Source: Casp-actino8 sp039800005 (GTDB taxonomy: Bacteria > Actinomycetota > Acidimicrobiia > Acidimicrobiales > Ilumatobacteraceae). Taken from it: DNA of 64,000 bases. The translations under genes and the position numbers were made by a program. Where the stretch lies: positions 56,160 to 120,159 of the forward strand of contig JBDLRN010000031.1 in NCBI GenBank assembly GCA_039800005.1. The letters are read 5' to 3'. The notes below the pieces were generated by a model. The model was not told the DNA's origin, made no database searches, and saw only the letters and a list, made by a program, of their open reading frames with translations. Shown piece after piece: positions 15,300-23,855 of this stretch. How positions within the stretch are numbered: the first letter of the stretch is position 1; every line of letters starts with the position of its first letter.

Positions 15300-16555
15300 G
15301 CACCGAACGGTACTTGGTACGTCCCAGTTCGGCGGAACAGACGGCGGTGCCACCGGCGAGGCGTGAGAGCGATGGCGCGAGGTTCGTCCTCGAACATCCA
15401 CCGAGCGAAGTTGCGGCGTCCCCAGCCACCAGAGTGAGCGAGAACGGTGATGGCACCTCGTGCTCCCTTGTCGTAGGCCAGGACCCGGGACAGACGAACC
15501 GACATGCGGTGATCGGCGAGCAGGTGAGCGTCGATGCGTCGTCGGTAGTCGCGACGAACCTCGTCGGCCGACCTGCGATCGGTGGCACCATGAACGATCG
15601 CGCGGACGGCTTCGACACCGGTGAGGAGGGCCTGGCCGATGCCTTCGCCGGTGAGCGAATCGGTCGCCATGGCGGCGTCGCCCACGACGAGGACGCGACC
15701 GACACCGGTGACCGCCTGATCGATCCGAGCCGGGATGGGCCAGGCGGTGTGGCGGTCCTCGAATTCGACATCGGGTCCGAGTGCCTCGACGACGTGCGGT
15801 CGCTGCAGCAGATCGCTCCAGGTCTGCTTCATGTCCTGCACCCGTCGCTTTCCGTCGCGCAAGATGCCGAAGCCGATGTTCACGCGGTTCCCGGGCAAGG
15901 GAAAACTCCACGCGTAGCCGGGCAGAAGGTCGCGGTCGAACCACACGTACAGACGTGAGGCGGCCGGTCCGGTCACGTTCCGCGCGTACTGACGGAAGGC
16001 GTGCCACTCGCCGAGGTACGACGGCGGAGTCATTCCGAGTCGCTTACGAATCGGGCTCCACATACCGTCGGCGGCGACGAGCCACGGCGCGCCGATGCGT
16101 GAGCCGTCGTCGAACGTGACGTCGACGCGATCGGAGTCCTGGTCGAGATCGACGAACGAACGCCCTTCGATCACCTCGACACCGACTTCGCGCGCTCGTC
16201 GCACGAGAGCGTCGTCGAGTTCGAGACGAGGCGCGACAGCGGCGAAGCGGCCCTCGTCGGGGAGGGGAACGAAGACCTCGCGACCCGACGGCGACCGAAG
16301 CCAGGCACCGTCGACGTCGAACCACTGCGGGACCGACTCGGGACGAAGACCGAGACCCTCGAGTTGTCGCAGGGCCAAAGTGGTGAGTCCGTCGCCGCAG
16401 CACTTGTCGCGCGGGAAAGTCGCCTTGTCGACCAAGGCCACCGAGAGACCCTGGCCAGCCGCGGTGATGGCGGCCGCGCTGCCGGCCGGTCCGGCCCCGA
16501 CGATCAGCAGGTCGTAGGTCGACGAGCCACTGGTCGGAGCGCCACTCGCTGTCAC
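15296..16555 (-). CDS. geranylgeranyl reductase family FAD-dependent oxidoreductase
   Basis: 419 aa flavoprotein. The dinucleotide motif V-G-A-G-P-A-G is at residues 19-25, FPRDKCCGDGL follows, the substrate-cavity motif LLPGYAWSFP matches the family P-x-x-Y-x-W-x-F-P pattern, and GDAAMATDSLTGEG binds FAD. Relatives saturate isoprenoid chains, including menaquinone (MenJ) and geranylgeranyl lipids. The GTG at 16555 is supported by TAGCCT 7 bases upstream. It heads the operon with the nitronate monooxygenase-like, M20 and MFS genes and is divergent from the SDR gene. Isoprenoid substrate inferred, not shown. Confidence 0.88.
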   Translation of the reverse strand: MTASGAPTSGSSTYDLLIVGAGPAGSAAAITAAGQGLSVALVDKATFPRDKCCGDGLTTLALRQLEGLGLRPESVPQWFDVDGAWLRSPSGREVFVPLPDEGRFAAVAPRLELDDALVRRAREVGVEVIEGRSFVDLDQDSDRVDVTFDDGSRIGAPWLVAADGMWSPIRKRLGMTPPSYLGEWHAFRQYARNVTGPAASRLYVWFDRDLLPGYAWSFPLPGNRVNIGFGILRDGKRRVQDMKQTWSDLLQRPHVVEALGPDVEFEDRHTAWPIPARIDQAVTGVGRVLVVGDAAMATDSLTGEGIGQALLTGVEAVRAIVHGATDRRSADEVRRDYRRRIDAHLLADHRMSVRLSRVLAYDKGARGAITVLAHSGGWGRRNFARWMFEDEPRAIALTPRRWHRRLFRRTGTYQVPFGA

Positions 16556-16562
16556 GTCGGTG

Positions 16563-16568
16563 AGGCTA
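16563..16568 (-). promoter_or_regulatory. -10 hexamer TAGCCT for the reductase operon
   Basis: It lies 7 bases before the GTG at 16555, predicting a leaderless operon mRNA. Confidence 0.45.
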
Positions 16569-16608
16569 GGAGCGTCGCTCGGCTGGTGCCCCACTCGGGT
16601 CACCTTCC

Positions 16609-16614
16609 TATGAT
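16609..16614 (+). promoter_or_regulatory. possible -10 hexamer TATGAT for the SDR gene
   Basis: It predicts a leader of about 55 nt that carries an inverted repeat and the site GGAAAGGACG. Confidence 0.35.
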
Positions 16615-16631
16615 CGGTCGAGCAGAAGTCA

Positions 16632-16652
16632 CACGACGGACCCCACGTCGTG
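16632..16652. promoter_or_regulatory. 21-base inverted repeat in the SDR leader
   Basis: Perfect 7-base arms CACGACG / CGTCGTG flank a 7-base spacer, 24 bases before the SDR start. It could be an operator just downstream of the transcription start or an mRNA hairpin. Confidence 0.3.
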
Positions 16653-16675
16653 GACGGTGACGGAAAGGACGAGTC

Positions 16676-17593
16676 ATGGCTCGGTTGTGCGAAGGACGTG
16701 TGGCGATCGTGACCGGAGCCGGTCGAGGAATCGGACGCGAGCACGCGCTGAGCCTGGCCGCCCAGGGTGCCAAGGTCGTGGTCAACGATCTCGGTGGTGG
16801 AATGGACGGATCGGGCGGCGATCTCTCCCCGGCGCAACAAGTCGTCGAGGAGATTCGCTCCATGGGTGGCGAGGCCGTCGCGAACGGCGACAGCGTCAGC
16901 GACTGGAAGGGAGCCGAACGTCTCGTGCAGACCGCGATCGACGCGTTCGGTGATCTGCACGTCGTGGTGAACAACGCCGGCATTCTGCGCGATCGGATGT
17001 TGTTCTCGATGGCCGAAGAGGAATGGGACGCCGTGATCACCGTTCATCTGAAGGGCACCTTCGCTCCCAGTCGGTTCGCGTGTTCGTACTGGCGCGAGCG
17101 TTCGAAGGCCGGGCACCCCGTCGACGGCCGCATCATCAACACCACCTCGGTGTCGGGCATCTACGGCAATCCGGGCCAGACCAATTACGGCGCGGCCAAG
17201 GCCGGCATCGCGGCGTTCACCAACATCGCGGCGCTCGAGATGGCTCGTTATGGCGTCACCGTCAATGCAGTGGCCCCCGTCGCCCTCACGCGTATGACCG
17301 AAGGGCTCGGTCCCGCACCGGAGACCGACGAGGATCGCGAGCGTCGTTCGCCGCGTTGGATCGCGCCGATCGTCACGTGGCTGGCGTCGGCCGAGTCGAA
17401 GGCCGTCAACGGCCGCGTGTTCGAGGCCAGCGGTGACGTGTTGGCCGTGGCCGAAGGTTGGGTGCGCGGCCCACGCGTCGCGCCGGTCGACGATCCCACC
17501 GTGCTCGGACCCATCGTCGCCGACTTGTTGGCCACGGCGCGCAAGAACTCGGGAATGAACGGCGAGCCGGGCGCCTGGCCGCAGCTGAAATGA
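16676..17593 (+). CDS. short-chain dehydrogenase, (3R)-hydroxyacyl-CoA dehydrogenase-like
   Basis: 305 aa SDR resembling the dehydrogenase domain of eukaryotic peroxisomal multifunctional enzyme type 2. The cofactor motif TGAGRGIG is at residues 13-20, NNAG follows, and the catalytic Ser-Tyr-Lys lies in TTSVSG and NYGAAKAG. The DLGGGMDGSGGD insertion after the second strand is typical of this subgroup. A clear ribosome binding site (GGAAAGGACG) precedes the ATG. The MaoC-type hydratase gene follows after 43 bases, so together they would hydrate and oxidise enoyl-CoA through the R-hydroxy intermediate. Confidence 0.92.
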   Translation: MARLCEGRVAIVTGAGRGIGREHALSLAAQGAKVVVNDLGGGMDGSGGDLSPAQQVVEEIRSMGGEAVANGDSVSDWKGAERLVQTAIDAFGDLHVVVNNAGILRDRMLFSMAEEEWDAVITVHLKGTFAPSRFACSYWRERSKAGHPVDGRIINTTSVSGIYGNPGQTNYGAAKAGIAAFTNIAALEMARYGVTVNAVAPVALTRMTEGLGPAPETDEDRERRSPRWIAPIVTWLASAESKAVNGRVFEASGDVLAVAEGWVRGPRVAPVDDPTVLGPIVADLLATARKNSGMNGEPGAWPQLK

Positions 17594-17636
17594 CAGCCCA
17601 CGAGACATTCGACCAACCAGTGAAGGAGACATCACC

Positions 17637-18488
17637 ATGCCGTTGAACCCTCAAGCAGTCGGAGCCACCGGAGACGTGCGCACGATCTCGTGGAACTCCA
17701 AGGACGCGTTGTTGTACGCCGTCGGTATCGGAGCCGGCTCCGACGACTTGGCTTTCTCGACCGAGAACACCTCGGGCGTCGATCAGGTGGTGTTCCCGAC
17801 CTTCGCCGTGGTGGCCGGTTCGGGAACCGCCTCACCGGGCAAGAGCGCGATGGGCGAGATCGGCACCTTCAACTGGGCCATGCTCGTGCACGGGTCGCAG
17901 GCCATCACTCTGCATCGGCCGATCCCGGTCGAGGCGCAGGCGACCACCCAGGACAAGGTCGTGGCCATGTATGACAAGGGCAAGGCGGCCGTCGTGGTCA
18001 CCGAGAACGAAGTCAAGACCGCCGATGGTCAGCCGTTGTGGACCACGCGTTCGTCGGTGTTCATCCGCGGTGAAGGAGGCTGGGGTGGCGATCGCGGTCC
18101 GTCGGGTCCGCAGAACGAGCCGCCGGCCAGTGCTCCCGATCACGAGGTCACGTTGCAGACCTTGCCCGATCAGGCCTTCGTGTACCGGCTCTCGGGCGAC
18201 CGCAACCCGCTGCACACCGACCCGTCGTTCGCCGCGCTCGGTGGTTTCGATCGACCGATCCTCCACGGTCTGTGCACGTACGGTTTCACCGGCCGAGCCC
18301 TTCTGAAGTCGCTCTGCGACAACGACGTGAATCGCTTCCACCACATCGAGGGACGCTTCTCGTCGCCGGTCATGCCCGGTGACGCTCTCACCGTTCGCAT
18401 CTGGCGCACCAACGCCGGTGAGGCGGTGTTCACCACCTCGGTGGGCGACAAGGTCGTGATCGACCAGGGTCTGGTGAAGTACTCCTGA
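17637..18488 (+). CDS. MaoC-type (R)-specific enoyl-CoA hydratase
   Basis: 283 aa double hot-dog protein. The hydratase-2 motif YRLSGDRNPLHTDPSFA near residues 181-197 includes the catalytic Asp and His, followed by PILHGLCTYGF. The length covers an N-terminal degenerate hot-dog plus the catalytic C-terminal one, as in the hydratase domain of multifunctional enzyme type 2. It is co-directional with the SDR 43 bases upstream. The ATG at 17637 follows GAAGGAGACATCACC, a good ribosome binding site. Role: hydration of trans-2-enoyl-CoA in fatty-acid or sterol side-chain beta-oxidation. Confidence 0.92.
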   Translation: MPLNPQAVGATGDVRTISWNSKDALLYAVGIGAGSDDLAFSTENTSGVDQVVFPTFAVVAGSGTASPGKSAMGEIGTFNWAMLVHGSQAITLHRPIPVEAQATTQDKVVAMYDKGKAAVVVTENEVKTADGQPLWTTRSSVFIRGEGGWGGDRGPSGPQNEPPASAPDHEVTLQTLPDQAFVYRLSGDRNPLHTDPSFAALGGFDRPILHGLCTYGFTGRALLKSLCDNDVNRFHHIEGRFSSPVMPGDALTVRIWRTNAGEAVFTTSVGDKVVIDQGLVKYS

Positions 18489-18512
18489 GTGGCGTCGCGG
18501 CCCGAACGACTC

Positions 18513-19172
18513 TCAGAACAGACGGAGTTCCTCGGGCCGCCGACCGCGCAGGTCGTCGTAGTCGACCTCGACGCATTCGATTCCGCGGGCCTCGGCGATG
18601 GTGCGGGCCTGTGGCTTGATCACCTGGGCAACGAACACCCCGCGCAAGTCGACGAGTGCGGTGTCGGGCCGGAGAACTTCGAGGTAACGCGCCAGCTGTT
18701 CCACGCCGTCGATCTCTCCACGCCGTTTGATCTCGACCGCCACGTAGGCGCCTTTCTCGTCGCGGCACATCAGATCGACCGGTCCGATCGACGTCGGCCA
18801 CTCGCGACGAACCAGAGTGAGGCCGGGGGCGATGGCGTCGGGGAGAGCGGCGAGCAACTCCTGCAGATGGGCCTCGACTCCATCTTTCACGAGACCCGGG
18901 TCCTCGCCGAGTTCGTGGGCGGAGTCGTGGATCACGTCGTGGAAGGTGATGAGCAGGGTTTCACCCTTGGGATTGGTGACCGTCCACGAGTCGCCGTGAT
19001 CGGTGAGAGTGTTGGGAGCGTTCATCCAGTTGAGCGGCTTGTAGGCGCCGCCGTCGCTGTGGATCGCCACACAGCCGTCGGCCTTCACCATCACGAGACG
19101 AGTGGCCTCGGGAAGTTGGGCGTCGAGGCGGCCCTGATACTGAACGGTGCAACGGGCGATGACGAGTCGCAT
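18513..19172 (-). CDS. nucS: endonuclease NucS (mismatch-specific EndoMS)
   Basis: 219 aa. NucS cleaves both strands at base mismatches and provides mismatch repair in many actinobacteria lacking MutS/MutL. The N-terminal beta domain (1-100) is followed by a nuclease core with GPVDLMCRD (Asp133), VAVEIKRR (Glu147, Lys149) and Gln159, matching the family's D-E-x-K plan. The protein ends EELRLF, a clamp-binding-like tail. It lies 29 bases behind ubiB on the same strand, so the two are probably co-transcribed. It converges on the MaoC gene with 24 bases between. Confidence 0.95.
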   Translation of the reverse strand: MRLVIARCTVQYQGRLDAQLPEATRLVMVKADGCVAIHSDGGAYKPLNWMNAPNTLTDHGDSWTVTNPKGETLLITFHDVIHDSAHELGEDPGLVKDGVEAHLQELLAALPDAIAPGLTLVRREWPTSIGPVDLMCRDEKGAYVAVEIKRRGEIDGVEQLARYLEVLRPDTALVDLRGVFVAQVIKPQARTIAEARGIECVEVDYDDLRGRRPEELRLF

Positions 19173-19201
19173 GACGGATCGTCACCGTAGTCGAATCGCG
19201 C

Positions 19202-20815
19202 TCAGCGTCCCACGTGTTCGCGCATGCGCTTCTGGATGAGGTCGCGACGCTCCTGTAGCTCGCGGTAGGTGATGCGATTCACGTCGTCCTCGAGACCGAG
19301 CGTGGCCTTCACGCCCGACATGTCGAATTCGACCGCGTCGGGGTCGACACCCAGTTCACGGCCGAGACGCTCGCCATGCCGTTGTGCGAAGAGCAACGAG
19401 ATGTTGGCGACCTCGCCCAGGATGTCGAGTTCGGGGGCCAGCCGAGCGATCGCTCCGTCGAGGAACACCATGTTCTTCACGTAGAGCATGAGTTCCTTCG
19501 GGAGTCGGGCCCCGTAGCCGAGCAACGCCTTCACCACGCGTTGGACTTCGGCCACCATCTCTTCTCCGGTGAGGGTGGTCGGGTCGACGGTGGCTTGGTC
19601 GAGTCGCAGGTCGCGAATCACCGCCGCCAGATCGGTGTCGGGGGGAAGGGCGCCGAGGTCGCGCAGGGCGGCCATCTGTCCCATCATGTCGTTGGTCGTG
19701 GCGCTGAGCATGAGCCGCAGGAAGGCGAGTCGCCGCTCGTGCGAGAGGCGGGCCACGATGCCGAAGTCGAGCAGTGCCGTGCGACCGTCGCGCAAGACGA
19801 AGAGGTTGCCGCCGTGCAGGTCGCCGTGGAAGATGCCGTTGATCATGGCCCCCTCCATGAAGGCGATCATTCCGGTCCGGATCACGGCCTCGGTGTCGAT
19901 GCCGGCGTCCTTCATTCCCGCGACGTCGTCGAAGTTGAAGCCGGACACCTTTTCCATCACGAGCACGCGACGAGTGACGAGATTCGGATGGGGTCGGGGG
20001 ACCACGTACCCGTCCTGTCCGAGATCGCGCAACATCGCGGCGACGTCGATCATGTTGGACGCTTCGAGACGAAAGTCGAGCTCCTCCACGATGGTCTCGG
20101 CGAACAACTCCACGAGAGCCGGGGGATTGGCGAGCGCAGCGATGGGAATGCGCCCGACGAGGTGCGGTGCGATGTACGACATGACGCGTAGGTCGCGACG
20201 CACCAGTGACGCCACGTCGGGACGCTGCACCTTGACCACCACGTCTTCGCCGGTGAGCAGACGTGCCGCGTGCACTTGGGCGATGGACGCTGCGGCCAGT
20301 TCCTTCTCGTCGAACCATTCGAAGACGTCCTCGAGACGAGCCCCGAGGTCGCGTTCGACGGTGAGGCGAACTGTCGAGAAGGGCTCGGCCGGCACTCGAT
20401 CGCGGCAGAGCTTGAACTGTTCGACCAGTTCGGTGGGAAAGAGACCTTCGCCGGACGAGATGATCTGACCCAACTTGATGTAGGTCGGGCCGAGGGTCTC
20501 GACGGCGCGACGAAGACGCAACGACAGGTCGGCGCGACTGGCCGCCGGATCGGTGTAGCGCTCGCGCTTCTTGCGTAGATACCACGGCGCGATGGCTCCG
20601 ACGATGTGGCGGCCGACGGTCACGACTCGAGCACCCGGAGGAACTCGACCGGGAGTCGTGAGGCGGGGCACTTCGGCACGCGCTCTGCGACGCCGCTCGT
20701 CGATACCCGCCAGCCAGGGAAGGTTCTCGCGTTCGACGATCCACGGTGCGTCGTCGGTGAAAGCACCCCACTCGCAATCGGCGGGCCGCGACGACGTGGA
20801 CGACGGCGAATTCAC
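19202..20815 (-). CDS. ABC1/UbiB family atypical kinase
   Basis: 537 aa protein of the AarF/ABC1/UbiB family, atypical ATPases linked to isoprenoid quinone and lipid metabolism. Motifs: KLGQ at 114-117 in the lid helix, AAASIAQVH for the Ala-rich loop, VVKVQRP, VEELDFRLEASN, HGDLHGGN for the catalytic loop and LLDFGIVAR for the metal loop. No C-terminal membrane helices are obvious. The start is GTG with CAGACT 6 bases upstream. nucS follows after 29 bases. The exact substrate of this family in actinobacteria is not settled. Confidence 0.92.
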   Translation of the reverse strand: MNSPSSTSSRPADCEWGAFTDDAPWIVERENLPWLAGIDERRRRARAEVPRLTTPGRVPPGARVVTVGRHIVGAIAPWYLRKKRERYTDPAASRADLSLRLRRAVETLGPTYIKLGQIISSGEGLFPTELVEQFKLCRDRVPAEPFSTVRLTVERDLGARLEDVFEWFDEKELAAASIAQVHAARLLTGEDVVVKVQRPDVASLVRRDLRVMSYIAPHLVGRIPIAALANPPALVELFAETIVEELDFRLEASNMIDVAAMLRDLGQDGYVVPRPHPNLVTRRVLVMEKVSGFNFDDVAGMKDAGIDTEAVIRTGMIAFMEGAMINGIFHGDLHGGNLFVLRDGRTALLDFGIVARLSHERRLAFLRLMLSATTNDMMGQMAALRDLGALPPDTDLAAVIRDLRLDQATVDPTTLTGEEMVAEVQRVVKALLGYGARLPKELMLYVKNMVFLDGAIARLAPELDILGEVANISLLFAQRHGERLGRELGVDPDAVEFDMSGVKATLGLEDDVNRITYRELQERRDLIQKRMREHVGR

Positions 20816-20821
20816 GTCTCG

Positions 20822-20827
20822 AGTCTG
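20822..20827 (-). promoter_or_regulatory. -10 hexamer CAGACT for ubiB-like/nucS
   Basis: It lies 6 bases before the GTG at 20815. Confidence 0.4.
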
Positions 20828-20876
20828 CCGGGGCGATGGTCGACTGTCGTATCGAGCGCGGGTTCGTTCGGGTGAC

Positions 20877-20882
20877 TAATGT
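20877..20882 (+). promoter_or_regulatory. -10 hexamer TAATGT for the PEP-utilizing protein gene
   Basis: It predicts a leader of about 25 nt with a G-rich ribosome binding site before the ATG at 20914. Confidence 0.4.
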
Positions 20883-20913
20883 CCGGTCGTCCGGGGGCCG
20901 AACAGGGGGCGAC

Positions 20914-22560
20914 ATGACTGCAGATCGCTGGATCACCGATTGGGAGCCGAGTGCTCGATATCCCGTGTACACCCGGGCCAACGCGGGCGAAGTCCTTCCC
21001 GATCCGTGCAGCCCACTCGCATGGACGGTGGTGTGGGAGCCCGGCGTGGTGATGGGTTGGCGTGACAGCCAGATCTCGGCCGGGACGTGCAACGAGCACG
21101 AAGTCGATCCTCGTCGTCCCGAGGTCGTCGGCCATTTCGGCGGTTATCTGTACATCGACGCGTCCATGGCCCGATTGTTCGGTGTGCGCGGCCCGGGTCT
21201 CGGGCCCGAGATGATCGATGCCACCTATTTCGGCACCCATCCCGACGTGCCGCCGTACGTGGCCGAACCGTGGCACGAGAGCGAGGCGAACACCGCCAAG
21301 TTGGGTGCCTGGATGATGGGCGTCATGGCGGCCGACGATCTGCCGCTCTTGCGGGAGGATCGTGATCTGGCCGATGCGGCGCGGGCCTCGCGTCCCGATC
21401 TGAGCGAACTCGACGAGAACGCGCTCGTCGTGCGCCTGACGTCGTTCACCCCTTTGTTGCGGCGGCTGTTCGAGCATCACCTTCTCATGACGGCGGCCAC
21501 GTCGATCGGACCGGGTGCGTTGGGCGCCATCGCCGAGGCTCTCGGCGATCCGTCGCTCGTGCTCACGCTCATCACCAGCATCGGCGACGTCGACTCGGCG
21601 GCACCGAGTGCGGCGATGTGGGAACTGTCGCGACTCGATCGAACGTCGCCGGCCTACGCCGAGGGTCTGGCACGGTTCGTTCGCGACTTCGGAAGTCGCG
21701 GTCCGAACGAATGGGACATTCGCTCCGACACGTGGGAGACCAAGCCCGCTCTGGCCGAAGCGTTGATCGACGCGATGCGGGCGGCCCCCGACTCCGAGAG
21801 CCCGATGATTCGCAACGCCCGCAACACCGCCGCGCGCGAAGAAGCCGAGGCTCGCGTGCGTGCGGCTCTCGCCGGGCAGCCCGAAGTCCTCGCTCAGTTC
21901 GAGATGGCACTGCGTTCGGCCCATCTGCACCTGGCCGGGCGCGAACGGGCCAAGACCAACATCATCAAGGTCGTGCACGAAGCACGCATGGCCGCGTTCG
22001 CCTTGGCGGCTCGGACCGGTTACACCAATTCTCAGGTCTGCATGCTGCTCGCCGACGAACTCGACGCCTTCGTGGCGTCGCCCGACGAATTCCGGGCCCG
22101 TCTCGCGCAACGCGAGCGGCAGTACCTCGACTTGTTCGATCTCGAACCGCCCTTCATCCTGAACGGTTCGGTCCCACCGTTGTCGCAATGGCCACGCAAA
22201 GGTGCGAGTGGAGCCGCTCTGGTGCGAGAAGGCGACGTTCTCACCGGCATGTCGGGTGCGCCCGGTTCGTACACGGGTCGGGCGCGCGTGATCCTCGATC
22301 CGGCCGACCCCTTCGCGCTCGAGCCGGGTGAGGTTCTCGTCGCACCGATCACCGATCCGGCGTGGACGCCCTTGTTCGTTCCGGCGGGTGCGGTCATCGT
22401 GAACGTGGGGGCACTCGTGAGTCACGCCGTGATCGTGAGTCGAGAACTGGGCATTCCGTGCGTGGTGAGCGTGACCGACGCGACCGATCGCATCCCCGAC
22501 GGTGCGGTGGTCACCGTCGACGGGGCGTCGGCCACCGTCACCGTCGTCAGCGTGCCCTGA
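20914..22560 (+). CDS. PEP-utilizing enzyme mobile-domain protein without ATP-grasp domain
   Basis: 548 aa from the ATG at 20914, chosen because AGGGGG lies about 8 bases upstream; the frame is open further upstream. The C-terminal ~80 residues form the swivelling phosphohistidine domain of PEP synthase/PPDK/rifampin phosphotransferase relatives, with VGALVSHAVIVSRELGIPCVV carrying the phospho-accepting His. The middle region (about 80-430) is helical and resembles the central part of rifampin-phosphotransferase-like proteins (FGSRGPNEWD, WMMGV). No ATP-grasp motifs are present, so a separate partner would be needed for phosphoryl transfer. Function unknown. Confidence 0.8.
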   Translation: MTADRWITDWEPSARYPVYTRANAGEVLPDPCSPLAWTVVWEPGVVMGWRDSQISAGTCNEHEVDPRRPEVVGHFGGYLYIDASMARLFGVRGPGLGPEMIDATYFGTHPDVPPYVAEPWHESEANTAKLGAWMMGVMAADDLPLLREDRDLADAARASRPDLSELDENALVVRLTSFTPLLRRLFEHHLLMTAATSIGPGALGAIAEALGDPSLVLTLITSIGDVDSAAPSAAMWELSRLDRTSPAYAEGLARFVRDFGSRGPNEWDIRSDTWETKPALAEALIDAMRAAPDSESPMIRNARNTAAREEAEARVRAALAGQPEVLAQFEMALRSAHLHLAGRERAKTNIIKVVHEARMAAFALAARTGYTNSQVCMLLADELDAFVASPDEFRARLAQRERQYLDLFDLEPPFILNGSVPPLSQWPRKGASGAALVREGDVLTGMSGAPGSYTGRARVILDPADPFALEPGEVLVAPITDPAWTPLFVPAGAVIVNVGALVSHAVIVSRELGIPCVVSVTDATDRIPDGAVVTVDGASATVTVVSVP

Positions 22561-22569
22561 CCGTCGTCA

Positions 22570-23817
22570 TCATTCGGTGTGGGCGTGATCGCAGAGATCG
22601 ACTCGCTCCTCGTCGGAGACCGCGGCTCGGCCCGCCCCCTCGCCCTCGAGAGCGGCGAACGGACCACAGGGGTGAGGAGCGATCCACACGTGAACCATGG
22701 CGATTCCGATCCCACCCAGCGTCGATCCAGGTGGACAGTTCCCTTGGGCGTCGAGCACGCCGGCGACGACCGATCGACCTCGGGGATCGATGCGGAAGCA
22801 CAAATTGTCGTGCACGTGCCACTGCATGAGTGGGCCGGCGAATTCGGTGAGCATCGGATCGTCGACGGGGACACCGACATCGGCCATGAACATGGCCGAC
22901 ACCAGAGTCTTGGTTCCGTTCTTCACTTCGTAGACGAGTGACTCGGGTGCGGTCGGGTCGAGAAACTTTCCGTCGACGATCAAGAACCGATTGACGAGAT
23001 GTTCGTGCCCCGTCGCGTCGTCCCCGATCGAGACCCACCCTTGCGCGACGGCGCTGTCGTAGTCGGCCCATTGGGGTAGTTCTTTCTGGGTGGCCATGAT
23101 CAGTTCCATCGCCCGTGCCTCTTGCTCGGGTGAGACGTCGGGTACGCCACTGATGTCGACACCGACGGCCGGGTCGTACGGTCGGGGCCAGTTCGCCGTG
23201 AGACCATGGATCGCCGCTGCGTCGACGTCGTCACCGTGGTCGGCCGAACCATGTTCATCGGAGTCGGCTGAGTGTGATTGGCCGCCATCGGTCGACGTCG
23301 GCTCCGATGCCGCATGGTGATCGCCATTGTCCGCATGATCGTCGCCGTGATCGTGTACGTGGGACGCTCCCGACCACATTCCGACCACGACGGCGATGCC
23401 GATGGCGGCAATCGGAAGGGCCGACTGCAAGGACTTCCTGGTTGGAGGATCGATCGATCCGGCCACCAGATGTCCGAGCGCGACACCGACTGCGACCAAC
23501 CCCAAACCGGCGCACACGGTGTCGGCGATCTGAGGCGATTCACGATTCTCGAGCCCGTCGATCCAGGACACACTCGAGATCCGAGTGACGACCCAACCCG
23601 TCGCCGCGACTGAATTCACCACGAGGGATGCCACGAGGACACTGATGCGTGGCCGAATCAGGTGAGCGGCGCCCACTGCGACCTGGAACAGGGTCAGGAC
23701 CATGAAGACGCGCGCCAGTTGCGGCTTCTCGGCGTGCAGGCCGATGGCGGTGGCATGGAGAACTCCGGCTCCGACGGCGGCGAATCCGCCGATCAGGTGG
23801 CTCTGCGTTCTCTCCAC
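22570..23817 (-). CDS. His-rich five-helix membrane protein of unknown function
   Basis: 415 aa, unrecognised. Residues 1-150 contain about five hydrophobic helices (8-28, 35-54, 58-80, 100-122, 132-150). Residues 153-194 are a His/Asp-rich tract with at least ten His. Residues 200-415 form a soluble domain with paired His in GHEHLVN (271, 273) and WHVHDNLCF (334, 336), plus MVHVW, PHPCGPF and a C-terminal CDHAH. This looks like an exported metal-binding module tethered to the membrane. The GTG at 23817 is fixed by TACAGT 7 bases upstream. It lies 38 bases behind the inositol-phosphatase gene. Confidence 0.7.
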   Translation of the reverse strand: MERTQSHLIGGFAAVGAGVLHATAIGLHAEKPQLARVFMVLTLFQVAVGAAHLIRPRISVLVASLVVNSVAATGWVVTRISSVSWIDGLENRESPQIADTVCAGLGLVAVGVALGHLVAGSIDPPTRKSLQSALPIAAIGIAVVVGMWSGASHVHDHGDDHADNGDHHAASEPTSTDGGQSHSADSDEHGSADHGDDVDAAAIHGLTANWPRPYDPAVGVDISGVPDVSPEQEARAMELIMATQKELPQWADYDSAVAQGWVSIGDDATGHEHLVNRFLIVDGKFLDPTAPESLVYEVKNGTKTLVSAMFMADVGVPVDDPMLTEFAGPLMQWHVHDNLCFRIDPRGRSVVAGVLDAQGNCPPGSTLGGIGIAMVHVWIAPHPCGPFAALEGEGAGRAAVSDEERVDLCDHAHTE

Positions 23818-23824
23818 CCGTCGC

Positions 23825-23830
23825 ACTGTA
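23825..23830 (-). promoter_or_regulatory. -10 hexamer TACAGT for the His-rich membrane protein
   Basis: It lies 7 bases before the GTG at 23817 and overlaps the alternative GTG at 23826, which argues for the later start. Confidence 0.45.
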
Positions 23831-23855
23831 TTCGGAGGGGACTCCGGCGAACAGA

